Shown here in pieces: positions 33,504 through 41,495 of a stretch of DNA of 64,000 nt. This DNA comes from Blastopirellula sediminis (GTDB lineage Bacteria > Planctomycetota > Planctomycetia > Pirellulales > Pirellulaceae). Below the pieces are notes generated by a model. It ran no database searches and was not told the DNA's origin. It worked only from the letters and a program-made list of their open reading frames with translations. The DNA lies in assembly GCF_020966755.1 (NCBI RefSeq), contig NZ_JAJKFT010000010.1, forward strand, positions 3,250,720 to 3,314,719. The letters are read 5' to 3'. The translations under genes were made by a program, and so were the position numbers. The stretch's first letter is position 1. Each line of letters begins with the position of its first letter.

Positions 33504-34189
33504 CACTTCACCCTCTCGATCCAAACGCGTAACTCGCGGTCGGAATTTGGATCGACCGAACGGTCTTGGTAGAAGGGATAGAGTTTGTCGATGATGAGAA
33601 ATGGCTGATCGGTTGGCGATTGAATGCTAGTCCGAATTTCGTTCAACAGCAGCCCTTCGGCGGAATCGGGGCGTTCTGGAGGAGAAAACGGGACCTTGAA
33701 GCGAAACAGCGGTTGGCCATCGACAAGCGGGGAAACGTACCAGCGCGGCGCCGTCGACCAAGGGTTCCCTGCGACGGCGAGTTGAATTTCATGCTCCCCT
33801 GCGACGATTTCATGCGACTCTTCCGCTTTCAGGTCGGCCGTGCGATTCTGCGGATCGGCCGCCGGTTTGCCGGTCATACATAAGCGATAGTGCGAGCCTG
33901 GCGGCAGATAAACTAACAGTCGGTGACGGCCCACCAGATAAATGTCTCCCAGAAAATCTGGATTCACGGCGGCGAACTGCTGGGGATCGTCGATGTGCAA
34001 CTCGCGATCAAAATCGTTCCCGCGGGGAAAAAAGGCGTTCGCCTCTTCAATTTGATAACGGGTTCGTAGGTAGCCGGTCCAAACCGCGATGACCGCTATC
34101 AGCAGGATCAGCGTTCGCAAGCTGAACTGCGTTCCGCTCGGATTGGAGGAGGCGTCCGTCGACGTGGGAACCGTCTGCTCTTCGTCCAT
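33503..34189 (-). CDS. Module protein B2 (single-pass membrane protein, FSLxTL anchor)
   Basis: 228 residues from ATG at 34189, which overlaps the A2 stop by one base (TGATG). An upstream in-frame start at 34420 would lie deep inside A2 and gives Arg-rich non-protein-like sequence. Helix FSLRTLILLIAVIAVWTGYL at about 22-41. The outer domain shares LLVYLPPGSHYRLCMTG with B1 (VYLPPDHKYQLCLAS), then AGEHEIQLAV (GEHEVTLNY in B1) and the C-terminal ELRVWIERVK (GLRLWVETLER in B1). The middle section has diverged and lacks the QPADWN motif. Confidence 0.85.
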   Translation of the reverse strand: MDEEQTVPTSTDASSNPSGTQFSLRTLILLIAVIAVWTGYLRTRYQIEEANAFFPRGNDFDRELHIDDPQQFAAVNPDFLGDIYLVGRHRLLVYLPPGSHYRLCMTGKPAADPQNRTADLKAEESHEIVAGEHEIQLAVAGNPWSTAPRWYVSPLVDGQPLFRFKVPFSPPERPDSAEGLLLNEIRTSIQSPTDQPFLIIDKLYPFYQDRSVDPNSDRELRVWIERVK

Positions 34190-34938
34190 CAGGGAGTCCC
34201 TCCTTTTGACGCAGACGGCTTGGGGGCGTCGCCGCCGAATGGGGATGCGCCTTGAGGCGTCTCGCGCAGCGGCGGTCGATTGGGAGGCGACGTCCAAAGG
34301 AAGTAGTCGAAGCTTCCCTCCGCTTTGAACGCCTGGACCGTGCCTAGGCGAATTCGGAAAACCGGGAGGTCGGCCGGAAACTCCGGATGCTCCGCCAATA
34401 GCTCCGGCGAAGGGACCCACTGCAGGATCGTTTGGATTTGCCGGTCGTCGGTGGGGAACTCACCGTCGGCGTTGATCATTTGGAATTCAAACTGATCATG
34501 ATAGTTGTTGAGGAAGTGCTGGACTTCGCTGGTAAAATCGCGCGTATTGCGGTTTCGGCCCGGAATCAGCAAAACCAGATTGGCGGCGGCGTTTTCTTTG
34601 AGAATCTTGAACTCATAATCGTTCTGCGGACTCAGCACGATGTTCTCCGAAGAGAATCGGGCGTTTTGTAGACTGTAGAGGCACTGTATCTGCAACACCG
34701 CGTCAGGCGCTACCCGATGGATGCGATATAGTTGCGCTTGATATTTGTCCCAGCGCAGAGACGCATAATCGATTTCGCGCGGAGACTGCCGATTGTCGCC
34801 AAGCCGATAGTAGTCGACGATGCGCGTTTTGTAAGCCTGGGCGACGCGCAAGCGGAGACTCGCTTCGATCCAAAAAAACAGACCGATCGCCAATCCGATC
34901 CAGAGGAGAGCGTGAAGCGGAACTCGGACGCGATTCAT
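34189..34938 (-). CDS. Module protein A2 (single-pass membrane protein, divergent)
   Basis: 249 residues from ATG at 34938, overlapping the B1 stop as ATGA. N-terminal helix HALLWIGLAIGLFFWIEASL. It is the most divergent A copy but retains the C-terminal core: VQHFLNNYHDQFEFQMI lines up with the YWDELKIE region of A1, and PVFRIRLGTVQAF with LLIRIGTQAAF. It has an extra Pro/Lys-rich tail (PPNRPPLRETPQ, then SASKGGTP). No known domain is recognised. Confidence 0.8.
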   Translation of the reverse strand: MNRVRVPLHALLWIGLAIGLFFWIEASLRLRVAQAYKTRIVDYYRLGDNRQSPREIDYASLRWDKYQAQLYRIHRVAPDAVLQIQCLYSLQNARFSSENIVLSPQNDYEFKILKENAAANLVLLIPGRNRNTRDFTSEVQHFLNNYHDQFEFQMINADGEFPTDDRQIQTILQWVPSPELLAEHPEFPADLPVFRIRLGTVQAFKAEGSFDYFLWTSPPNRPPLRETPQGASPFGGDAPKPSASKGGTP

Positions 34939-35612
34939 CGTTCCAAGGTCTCCACCCACAGCCGCAAGCCGGTCTCGGAGCGTTGCGTGCTGCTCGAGTT
35001 GGGTTGGTCTGGCAGCGGAACGCTAAAGACGCGATCGAATAGCTCTAGCGGCTCTTCGATCGAGAATTGGCGGTTCGTATCGATCTTGCTGCCGCCGGAG
35101 GATCCAAGGCCGAGATTCCAATCGGCCGGCTGCGATTCTTGCATCACAATCTGATCGTCGACGCTGACCTGGATGATCCATTCCTCTTCGACCTTGTAAT
35201 AATTCAGCGTCACTTCGTGTTCGCCAGGGGCGCTTGGCGCGACCAGAGATGGCGCAGGTTTTTCCTCGCCGGGGTGCATATAGGTCATGAAATTCCGGCT
35301 GGCCAGACAGAGCTGATACTTATGGTCCGGCGGCAAATAAACGCGCCAGCGAAAATCATCGTCGCTTAGCTCTTGATGACGCACGGCGGCGTACCAACTG
35401 GGAACGTCAACGCGCAGTTCGCGAGCCAGATTGCGGAGGCTCGGCAGCATCAGCTCCATACGCTTCGTTTCGCGAGCCGTGAGAAAAAAGGCCATCCAAA
35501 CGGCGAAAACGGCGGTGGCCGACATCAGCGTGAAGAGACTGAATCGCATCAGGGAGGGACGCGGCGGCGTCGGGGCAGGCGACTCGGCGGCGAACTTTTC
35601 GTCGGTCGTCAT
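34935..35612 (-). CDS. Module protein B1 (single-pass membrane protein, FSLxTL anchor)
   Basis: 225 residues. Its ATG overlaps the A1 stop as ATGA. An acidic/Pro-rich N-terminus and basic PRPSLMR precede a helix (FSLFTLMSATAVFAVWMAFF). The outer domain runs WRVYLPPDHKYQLCL, PGEHEVTLNYYKVEEEWI, VDDQIVMQESQPADWNLGLG, LFDRVFSVPLPDQ, ending GLRLWVETLER. It is closest to B3. The FSLxTL anchor recurs in many planctomycete membrane proteins. Unknown function; the alternating beta strands suggest a binding domain. Confidence 0.85.
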   Translation of the reverse strand: MTTDEKFAAESPAPTPPRPSLMRFSLFTLMSATAVFAVWMAFFLTARETKRMELMLPSLRNLARELRVDVPSWYAAVRHQELSDDDFRWRVYLPPDHKYQLCLASRNFMTYMHPGEEKPAPSLVAPSAPGEHEVTLNYYKVEEEWIIQVSVDDQIVMQESQPADWNLGLGSSGGSKIDTNRQFSIEEPLELFDRVFSVPLPDQPNSSSTQRSETGLRLWVETLER

Positions 35613-36262
35613 TGTTTCTCCTTCGCTTTCGCAGCCTCTTCATCGAACGCCGCTTGCGTGCCGATGCGGATGAGCAGACAAAGACCGTCCTTCCCGCAGC
35701 GGGGAGTGGAGCCGTCGGAGAATTTCTCTGGGGCCGTAATGCGAATCAGATCGATGACTTTCTCCTGGGCGAACGACTCCGGCGACGTCGAGGAAATCGT
35801 CTCGATTTTCAGTTCGTCCCAGTATTTGCGAAACGCCTCCGCTTCGACGTCGCTTCCTGATCCGCAGGTGCTGCCCCCAAACGGATGTTTGAGAAAACAC
35901 CGCATTTGCTGTTGATCGAAATCGACGCGAAAGCGAATCAGCGACTCTTGTCCCGACGCGCTTGAAATGGAGGAGCCGCTGCCGCAAGATCCTCCGCCGA
36001 ATGCGATGTAGTTCTCAATTCGCAGGGGAACGTTCTGAGGATGTTGAATTCGCCACGCCAAATGCCACGGCTCGTCGGTTGGTACGCGCAGGATCTGAAA
36101 GCGATCGGGAGAACCAGGCGGCATCTCGCCGAACGTCGCCGTGAGACGATCATATTCCGCTTTGATCGACGCTTGTTCTCGTTTCGCGAGGCCGAACATT
36201 ACGACGCCGATGACGAACGCCACGACCAAGGCGAGTTTCAGAATGCGTTGCAGAATTACCAT
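35609..36262 (-). CDS. Module protein A1 (single-pass membrane protein), first gene of the six-gene operon
   Basis: 217 residues. N-terminal helix ILKLALVVAFVIGVVMFGLA, then a helical linker (KREQASIKAEYDRLTATFG) and an outer domain with FQILRVPTDEPWHLAWRI, YWDELKIE, EKVIDLIRITAPE and GLCLLIRIGTQAAF. Two Gly/Ser/Cys loops (GGGSCGSGSS and GGSTCGSGSD) are unique to this copy and could form a disulfide. No strong ribosome-binding site is seen. An 87-bp gap separates it from the GTG-start gene upstream. Unknown function. Confidence 0.85.
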   Translation of the reverse strand: MVILQRILKLALVVAFVIGVVMFGLAKREQASIKAEYDRLTATFGEMPPGSPDRFQILRVPTDEPWHLAWRIQHPQNVPLRIENYIAFGGGSCGSGSSISSASGQESLIRFRVDFDQQQMRCFLKHPFGGSTCGSGSDVEAEAFRKYWDELKIETISSTSPESFAQEKVIDLIRITAPEKFSDGSTPRCGKDGLCLLIRIGTQAAFDEEAAKAKEKQ

Positions 36263-36349
36263 GGCGACTAGAGGGGACGAAGGGAGAGGATGTCCGATCT
36301 TAGTCGATTCGCTGCGCGAAAGAAATTCTTCCTGGAAAAACCGACGCTA

Positions 36350-37039
36350 CTACGCAGCTTTTGTTTTTTTCCGCTTTTTCGCTTTCGCGTAGGTGACGGC
36401 GTTCCCTCGTTTGCCGACCGGTTCGGCGGCGCCGGTCTCGCGCAAGCAATAGGCGATCCGCTGGGCGATCCACCGCTGACAACCGACGACGCGGGCCAGG
36501 TCGCTGGTGTCAAACTCCTGGGGAAGTTTGCCGGGAACGAATTTCCATAACTGATCGGCGGTTTTCACGCGGCGCGTTTCCAGTACTTCGACCAGCTGGA
36601 TGTCTTCGACGGTGTGATCGTTTTGTCGCCAGCGGCGGCGTTTGCCATGTCCCGGAACGCGATGCTCTTCGATATGGACCAGCGGCACTTCGAGGGTAAG
36701 GTTCTCGTGCGGGAAGACCTTCGTGAAGTAGACGAGGTCGTCGAACAGGTCGAGCCAGGTCCCCTTTTTCGGGCTCAGTCGATTGCTGACGATTTTCCCG
36801 GCGCTCTTGTCGCGGCGGATGATTCGCTTGCGGGCGATCAGCGGTTTGACCACGCGGACCGGGCGCTGCTTGACCAGGGCGGCGATCTTGGGCCCGATCG
36901 CCGAGAGAGAGGCGCACTGCACTTCGACCAATTCTTCGCCGACCACCGCGTCAATCCGATACCGGCCGAACTGGACCTCGGTTGCGGCGTCTTCGCCGGC
37001 GTAGAGGTTTTTCAATTGGCGGTGGAGCGACGTTTCCAC
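36350..37039 (-). CDS. Conserved protein with possible PD-(D/E)XK-like core and C-terminal winged helix
   Basis: 229 residues from a GTG start. Residues about 18-50 read EVQFGRYRIDAVVGEELVEV then QCASLSAI: a Glu helix, an Asp, then ExVEVQ, the strand order of PD-(D/E)XK nuclease-like folds with E-x-Q in place of E-x-K. Residues about 60-110 are basic (ARKRIIRRDKSAGK). The C-terminal part (FDTSDLARVVGCQRWIAQRI, AYCLRETGAAEP) resembles a winged helix, and a Lys/Arg-rich tail (KAKKRKKTKA) ends it. This would fit a DNA- or RNA-binding protein. It lies upstream of the A-B operon on the same strand, 87 bp away. Fold assignment is by eye only. Confidence 0.7.
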   Translation of the reverse strand: METSLHRQLKNLYAGEDAATEVQFGRYRIDAVVGEELVEVQCASLSAIGPKIAALVKQRPVRVVKPLIARKRIIRRDKSAGKIVSNRLSPKKGTWLDLFDDLVYFTKVFPHENLTLEVPLVHIEEHRVPGHGKRRRWRQNDHTVEDIQLVEVLETRRVKTADQLWKFVPGKLPQEFDTSDLARVVGCQRWIAQRIAYCLRETGAAEPVGKRGNAVTYAKAKKRKKTKAA

Positions 37040-37261
37040 GGGAGGAACCTACGTTTTGAAGAAGATTGTCAGTGAAGCGGCGTTAGGGGAGGAAATTGGC
37101 GCAAGGACCGGGTACGATCTTGCAATCGGCCCGATTTTGATTCAAATGATGGTTTGAATGTTCCCTCTCCCGGCACGTTCTCTAGTAGCAGGGCGCCGCT
37201 CGTCAGCGGCGAAAATCGGCCCTAACCTACCCTGCCCTGGCGAAACGTTAAAGGTCAATTG

Positions 37262-38116
37262 ATGGTTCCCCGCCCCCTTTGGATCTGCTGCGTGGCCGAA
37301 ATCATCGGCACGTTCCTGTTGATCTTTTTCGGCCTTGGCGCCGTGCAAACTGCCGTCTTGCATGGAGATATGTCGGGGCTGTGGCAGGTGGGGATCGTCT
37401 GGGGCGGTTCGATCATGCTGGCGATTTATACGGTCGGCGCGATCAGCGGCGCCCATATCAACCCAGCGATTACGATCGGGCTGTCGGTTTGGGGACTGTT
37501 TCCGCTGCATCGGGTGGCGCCGTACGTCGCATCGCAGTTGGTTGGCGCCATCGCCGCCGCGGCGATTTTGTATGCGATTAATGCGTCCTATTTTGGACTG
37601 GTCGAAGCGGAACGCGGCATTGTGCGAGGAGAACCGACCAGCATCGTCACCGCGATGTGTTTCGGCGAATATTTTCCCAATCCCGGTAAGCTAGGAAGCG
37701 AAGGGGTGACCGACGAACAACTCGCCGCGTGGAAGAGCAGTTTCAATCAGCCGATGGCCTTTTTGGCCGAACTGCTGGGAACGGCAATCTTGGCGATCGT
37801 GGTCCTCGCGACGACCGAAAAAGAACATTTGTCCGGGCCGAAGAACCTGGCGCCGGTCTTTATTGGGTTGTGCGTCGCTACGCTGATCTGCGTGATCGCG
37901 CCGCTAACGCAGGCCTGTTTCAATCCGGCTCGCGATTTTGGGCCGCGACTCTTCGCCTATTTCGCCGGTTGGGGAAGCGCCGCAATCCCGGGACCAAACG
38001 GGTCCGGCATGGTGACCGTTTACATCATCGCGCCGATTGTCGGTTCGATCCTTGGCTGCGGCGTTTATCAAAAGTTGTTGCGACCGTTCGTCCTTGAGCC
38101 GACGTCGTCGTCCTAG
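37262..38116 (+). CDS. Aquaglyceroporin (MIP family, GlpF-like)
   Basis: 284 residues from ATG at 37262 with AAAGG about 7 bases upstream; a TTG just before it is less likely. Six hydrophobic segments surround two half-helices with NPA at residues 67-69 (GAHINPA) and NPARD at 221-225 (CFNPARDFGPR). Asp after the second NPA-Arg marks the glycerol-facilitator branch, which passes glycerol and small solutes. An insert at about 110-165 (EAERGIVRGEPTS, then NPGKLGSEGVTD) is longer than in E. coli GlpF. No glycerol kinase is nearby. A CobW gene follows 36 bp later. Confidence 0.93.
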   Translation: MVPRPLWICCVAEIIGTFLLIFFGLGAVQTAVLHGDMSGLWQVGIVWGGSIMLAIYTVGAISGAHINPAITIGLSVWGLFPLHRVAPYVASQLVGAIAAAAILYAINASYFGLVEAERGIVRGEPTSIVTAMCFGEYFPNPGKLGSEGVTDEQLAAWKSSFNQPMAFLAELLGTAILAIVVLATTEKEHLSGPKNLAPVFIGLCVATLICVIAPLTQACFNPARDFGPRLFAYFAGWGSAAIPGPNGSGMVTVYIIAPIVGSILGCGVYQKLLRPFVLEPTSSS

Positions 38117-38152
38117 AAGCTTACAGCAGATTTTTTTCCTCGGAGAAGTTGC

Positions 38153-39277
38153 ATGTCGTCTTCCGCCAAAGAGCCCGGCCTGATTCGTTTCGTCATGATT
38201 GGCGGATTTTTGGGCGCTGGGAAAACGACCACGATTGGACGCTTGGCGCAGCACTATCGCGAGCAAGGTTTGAACGTGGGGATCGTCACCAACGATCAGG
38301 CGACCGATCTGGTCGACACGCAATTGCTCCGCTCGCAAGGATTTCGCGTGGGGGAAGTGGCTGGCGCCTGCTTCTGCTGCAACTTCAACGAACTGACCGG
38401 CACCGTCGAAAAACTGTCGGCTCACGATCGTCCGGACGTGGTAATCGCCGAACCGGTCGGCAGTTGCACCGATCTGGTCGCCACGGTCGTGCAGCCGCTC
38501 GTTCAGATGTTCGACGCCCACTTTGACGTCGCTCCGTACGGCGTGATTTTGAAGCCTTCGCATGGCCTGCGGATCTTGCAGGGAGACGACAACGGCGGCT
38601 TTTCTCCGAAGGCGGCCTACATCTTCAAGAAGCAGTTGGAAGAAGCGGACTTCGTGATCATCAATCGGATCGACGAGCTCGAAGCGGAAAAGGTCGAGAC
38701 GCTCGCTGGCTTGATCAGCGGCGAGTTTCCCGGTACGCCGATCTTGCGAACCTCGGCCAAGACCGGCGCCGGCTTTGATGCGCTGGTCGAACTGATCGAC
38801 CAGCGGGGCGAGTTCGGCAAAAAGATCCTGGAGATTGACTACGACGTTTACGCCGAAGGAGAAGCGGAACTGGGCTGGCTCAATAGCAGTCTCAAAGCGA
38901 CCGCCGAGCAAGCTTTTGATCTCGACGCCTTTCTGATGGCGATCATGAGCGGGCTGCAAGAGACGCTGGCCAAGTCCGGCGCCGAAACGGCCCATCTGAA
39001 AGTGATCGGTCTGTGGGAAGGTTTTTATGGGGTCGCAAACATGATCAGTAGCGATACGGAGCCGCTGCTATCGCTTCCCTCCAACTGCCAGGCGAAGGAA
39101 GCGGACGTGGTGGTGAACGCGCGCGTCGGCATCGCTCCGGATGAGTTGCGGCGACAAGTCGATGCGGCGATCGAAGCTGCGGCGAAGTCGTTGGGCGTAT
39201 TCGTGCAGCGCCAACAGACGCAGTACTTCCGTCCTGGACGTCCGGTGCCGACGCATCGGTTCTCGGACGCTAAATAG
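38153..39277 (+). CDS. CobW/COG0523-family GTPase (putative metallochaperone)
   Basis: 374 residues, GGAGAAG 4-10 bases before the ATG. P-loop GGFLGAGKTT at residues 17-26. The metal-binding CxCC motif (ACFCC, Cys73, Cys75, Cys76) is intact. VVIAEPVGSCTD is the Walker B region and NRID the base-specificity motif, with SAKTGAGFD at the G5 position. Family members deliver Zn, Co or other metals with GTP hydrolysis. The C-terminal part (about 215-374) is not the usual CobW_C domain, so the partner may be unusual. There is no visible Zur box upstream. The position behind a channel gene gives no clear target. Confidence 0.92.
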   Translation: MSSSAKEPGLIRFVMIGGFLGAGKTTTIGRLAQHYREQGLNVGIVTNDQATDLVDTQLLRSQGFRVGEVAGACFCCNFNELTGTVEKLSAHDRPDVVIAEPVGSCTDLVATVVQPLVQMFDAHFDVAPYGVILKPSHGLRILQGDDNGGFSPKAAYIFKKQLEEADFVIINRIDELEAEKVETLAGLISGEFPGTPILRTSAKTGAGFDALVELIDQRGEFGKKILEIDYDVYAEGEAELGWLNSSLKATAEQAFDLDAFLMAIMSGLQETLAKSGAETAHLKVIGLWEGFYGVANMISSDTEPLLSLPSNCQAKEADVVVNARVGIAPDELRRQVDAAIEAAAKSLGVFVQRQQTQYFRPGRPVPTHRFSDAK

Positions 39278-39297
39278 CGCAAGAAGTTGCAGCCGTT

Positions 39298-40077
39298 TTA
39301 GCGATTGATCGAGTCTTGGAGATCATGCATCGCCGCCTCGTTCACGCGCAACAGACCTTCGCGTGGGCGATCGAGATCGATGATCAGCATCATGATGACC
39401 ACGAACGAGAAGATCATCCCCATGGTCGCAATCGAGCGGGTTCCGCCTGAGACGCCGACGTAAAAACCAACGCTCGCCATCGAAAAGACCGAGACGGAGT
39501 ATAGAGCGAGCCAGATCGTGCCGGGAATGCGGGCTCGAATCGCAGCGGTAACGCGATTCGAGTGGAGGTCGATCACGTCGTTCAGCGACGCCACATAGAG
39601 AGCGATCATCGGCGAATTCGGAGTCTGATGCGCGGCGAGCATCGCTTCGCTCCAGAGTTCCGTTTGGATCGTTTCCGATTCTTTGATGGCTGCGTTGATT
39701 TCTTCGGGAGAATTCGGAATGTCCAAGCGAACGTCGACGTATCGGCGCAGTAATTGACGGGATTTTTCCCCTTGGGTCTCGGAAAGCAATTCGGTCCGCA
39801 GGTAAGTCGTCCCGATCGCGTTCACTTCTTCCTGGAACAACATCCGGCGCGAGTCGAATCGATTGGTGGCGACGCCGAAGGTGAAGGCCAGCATAAAGGC
39901 GAGCAGCCCTAGCGTGGCGCCAACCACGGAACCGATCGAGGACTGTTTTTCCCCCTTGGCGAGCGCACGTCGTCGGCCAAGATAAATGCCCCCTTCCGAC
40001 GCGGCTAACACGATGACGATCGTCAGCAGGAACAGGGCCCACAGCGGAACATATTCGAGCGGAGAGAAATTGATCAT
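39298..40077 (-). CDS. Bestrophin-like (DUF4239-type) membrane protein
   Basis: 259 residues. Hydrophobic helices at about 10-32, 50-68, 190-208 and 214-235. The segment RRRALAKGEKQSSIGSVVGA, LLAFMLAFTFGVATNRFDSR and EEVNAIGTTYLRTELL is typical of the DUF4239/bestrophin-like family. The soluble middle (LRRYVDVRLDIPNS, IQTELWSEAMLA) is helical. Its function in bacteria is not established; an anion channel role is suggested by the name only. Convergent with the CobW gene, 20 bp apart. Confidence 0.85.
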   Translation of the reverse strand: MINFSPLEYVPLWALFLLTIVIVLAASEGGIYLGRRRALAKGEKQSSIGSVVGATLGLLAFMLAFTFGVATNRFDSRRMLFQEEVNAIGTTYLRTELLSETQGEKSRQLLRRYVDVRLDIPNSPEEINAAIKESETIQTELWSEAMLAAHQTPNSPMIALYVASLNDVIDLHSNRVTAAIRARIPGTIWLALYSVSVFSMASVGFYVGVSGGTRSIATMGMIFSFVVIMMLIIDLDRPREGLLRVNEAAMHDLQDSINR

Positions 40078-40154
40078 ACCGGCATCGGATTCCAGTTTGG
40101 CAAGCGGTCACAGCCGATGTTGAAAAGACCGGGCGGAGCCGCCTATCCGCTAGT

Positions 40155-40433
40155 CTACCTTCCAGGATCTATCGGTCGAACGAAAAGAGAAGCGTCATTC
40201 TGGCGGCCGGCGCTTTTCCAATCGGCGGCATCGGAAGGGATGACAAATCCCGCCAAGTTCCTCAAGTATGCCCGTTGACGAAATAGGGGATCGCTGCAAA
40301 TGTCGATGCGGAAATAGGTTGCGACCGAGTTTCGGCTGGCGATCGAAAAGGCCCGGGTAAGCGATTGCGTGAACTGCGCCGGTTGCGAAGAAATTGCCGG
40401 GATCGGCGGGCTGGGAATCCGGCGGATCGGCAA
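40155..40433 (-). CDS. Possible small gene or gene remnant
   Basis: An open frame of about 92 codons follows the HD-GYP gene. I place a TTG start at 40433; the open frame actually extends upstream into the HD-GYP 3' end. The predicted sequence (AQFTQSLTRAFSIASRNSVA, TYFRIDICSDPLFRQRAYLR, NLAGFVIPSDAADWKSAGRQ) reads protein-like and third codon positions are mostly G or C, as in neighbouring genes. There is no ribosome-binding site. It may be a short real gene, or the 3' remnant of a lost one. Unrecognised. Confidence 0.35.
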   Translation of the reverse strand: MPIRRIPSPPIPAISSQPAQFTQSLTRAFSIASRNSVATYFRIDICSDPLFRQRAYLRNLAGFVIPSDAADWKSAGRQNDASLFVRPIDPGR

Positions 40434-40447
40434 AGGTGCGACGCCAA

Positions 40448-41494
40448 CTAGACGCCGCAAGCTGCCGGTTCGTTCAGGTTCGCATAACGCTGCGAAATCC
40501 GGACAAACTCCGGTCCGCAACGTTGGAAGGCGGCGACGATGACCGGGTCGAAATGCTCGCCGACTTCAGCGAGGATCATCGCTTCCGCTTGCTCGTGCGG
40601 CATCGCATCTTTGTAGACGCGGCGCGTGGTCAAAGCGTCGTAAACGTCGGCGACGGCGACGATCCGTGCGGCCAACGGAATCTGCTCGCCGGAAATGCCA
40701 TAGGGATAGCCCTGTCCGTTCCACCGCTCATGATGTCCGATTGCGATATCGCGGGCGACCTGCAGAAACCGAGCATGCGGAAACTGGCTAAGCGCGGCGT
40801 CGAGCGTCTCGGCTCCGATGATCGTATGCCGTTTCATGATCTCGAATTCTTCGTCAGTCAGCTTGCCGGGCTTCAGCAGGACCGCGTCGGGGATGCCGAC
40901 TTTGCCGATGTCATGCAGCGGACTGGTCTGAAACACCAGGCGAATGAACTCGGCGTCGATCTCGTCGGCGAAAGCCGAAGAGGCGGCGAGCTCTTCGGCC
41001 AGCCGACGCGAGTAAAGTCGGACGCGTTCCAAGTGTTGTCCGGTGTCGGTATCGCGAGACTCGGCGAGTCGGGCCAGCGCAAAAATGACCAGGTCGCGGG
41101 TTTCAAGCGCCAGGACGCGGCGGCCAGCTTGGATGCGGGCCAACAGTTCCGGGGGATTGAACGGCTTCACAATGAAGTCGTCGGCGCCGGCCGCCATCCC
41201 TTCGACGATTTCGTCGCGAGCGCCGTGGCTGGTTAACAAGATCACGTAGACGTAATGATCCGACTGGCGCCGGCGAACTTCGCGGCAAAACTCCAGGCCG
41301 TTGACGATCGGCATCTCCCAGTCGGTGACGACCAGGTTAATGTTCTGCTCTTCCAGCACACGCAGCGCTTCGGCGCCGTTGCTGGCCGACCAGACCTGAA
41401 AGTTTTGGGCTTCCAGAGCGTAGCGGAGCAGGTCGAGCGAGATTTCATCATCGTCGACGATCAGGATGTTCGCAGCTGGTTCGACGGCGTTCAT
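40448..41494 (-). CDS. Response regulator with HD-GYP cyclic-di-GMP phosphodiesterase output
   Basis: 348 residues from ATG at 41494, with GAGG about 5 bases upstream, starting one base past the kinase stop. REC domain at 9-125: acidic VDDDE, phosphoacceptor Asp58 (VVTDWEMP), Thr/Ser89 (LLTSH), Lys110 (VKPF). The HD-GYP domain at about 135-330 has all expected motifs: ESRDTDTGQHLERV (His154), HDIGKVGIP (His194-Asp195), LKPGKLTDEE, HHERWNGQGYP (His254, His255 and GYP at 262-264), and VADVYDALT. It should degrade cyclic-di-GMP when phosphorylated. Tight coupling to the Amt-kinase makes that kinase its likely phosphodonor. Confidence 0.95.
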   Translation of the reverse strand: MNAVEPAANILIVDDDEISLDLLRYALEAQNFQVWSASNGAEALRVLEEQNINLVVTDWEMPIVNGLEFCREVRRRQSDHYVYVILLTSHGARDEIVEGMAAGADDFIVKPFNPPELLARIQAGRRVLALETRDLVIFALARLAESRDTDTGQHLERVRLYSRRLAEELAASSAFADEIDAEFIRLVFQTSPLHDIGKVGIPDAVLLKPGKLTDEEFEIMKRHTIIGAETLDAALSQFPHARFLQVARDIAIGHHERWNGQGYPYGISGEQIPLAARIVAVADVYDALTTRRVYKDAMPHEQAEAMILAEVGEHFDPVIVAAFQRCGPEFVRISQRYANLNEPAACGV

Positions 41495-41495
41495 C

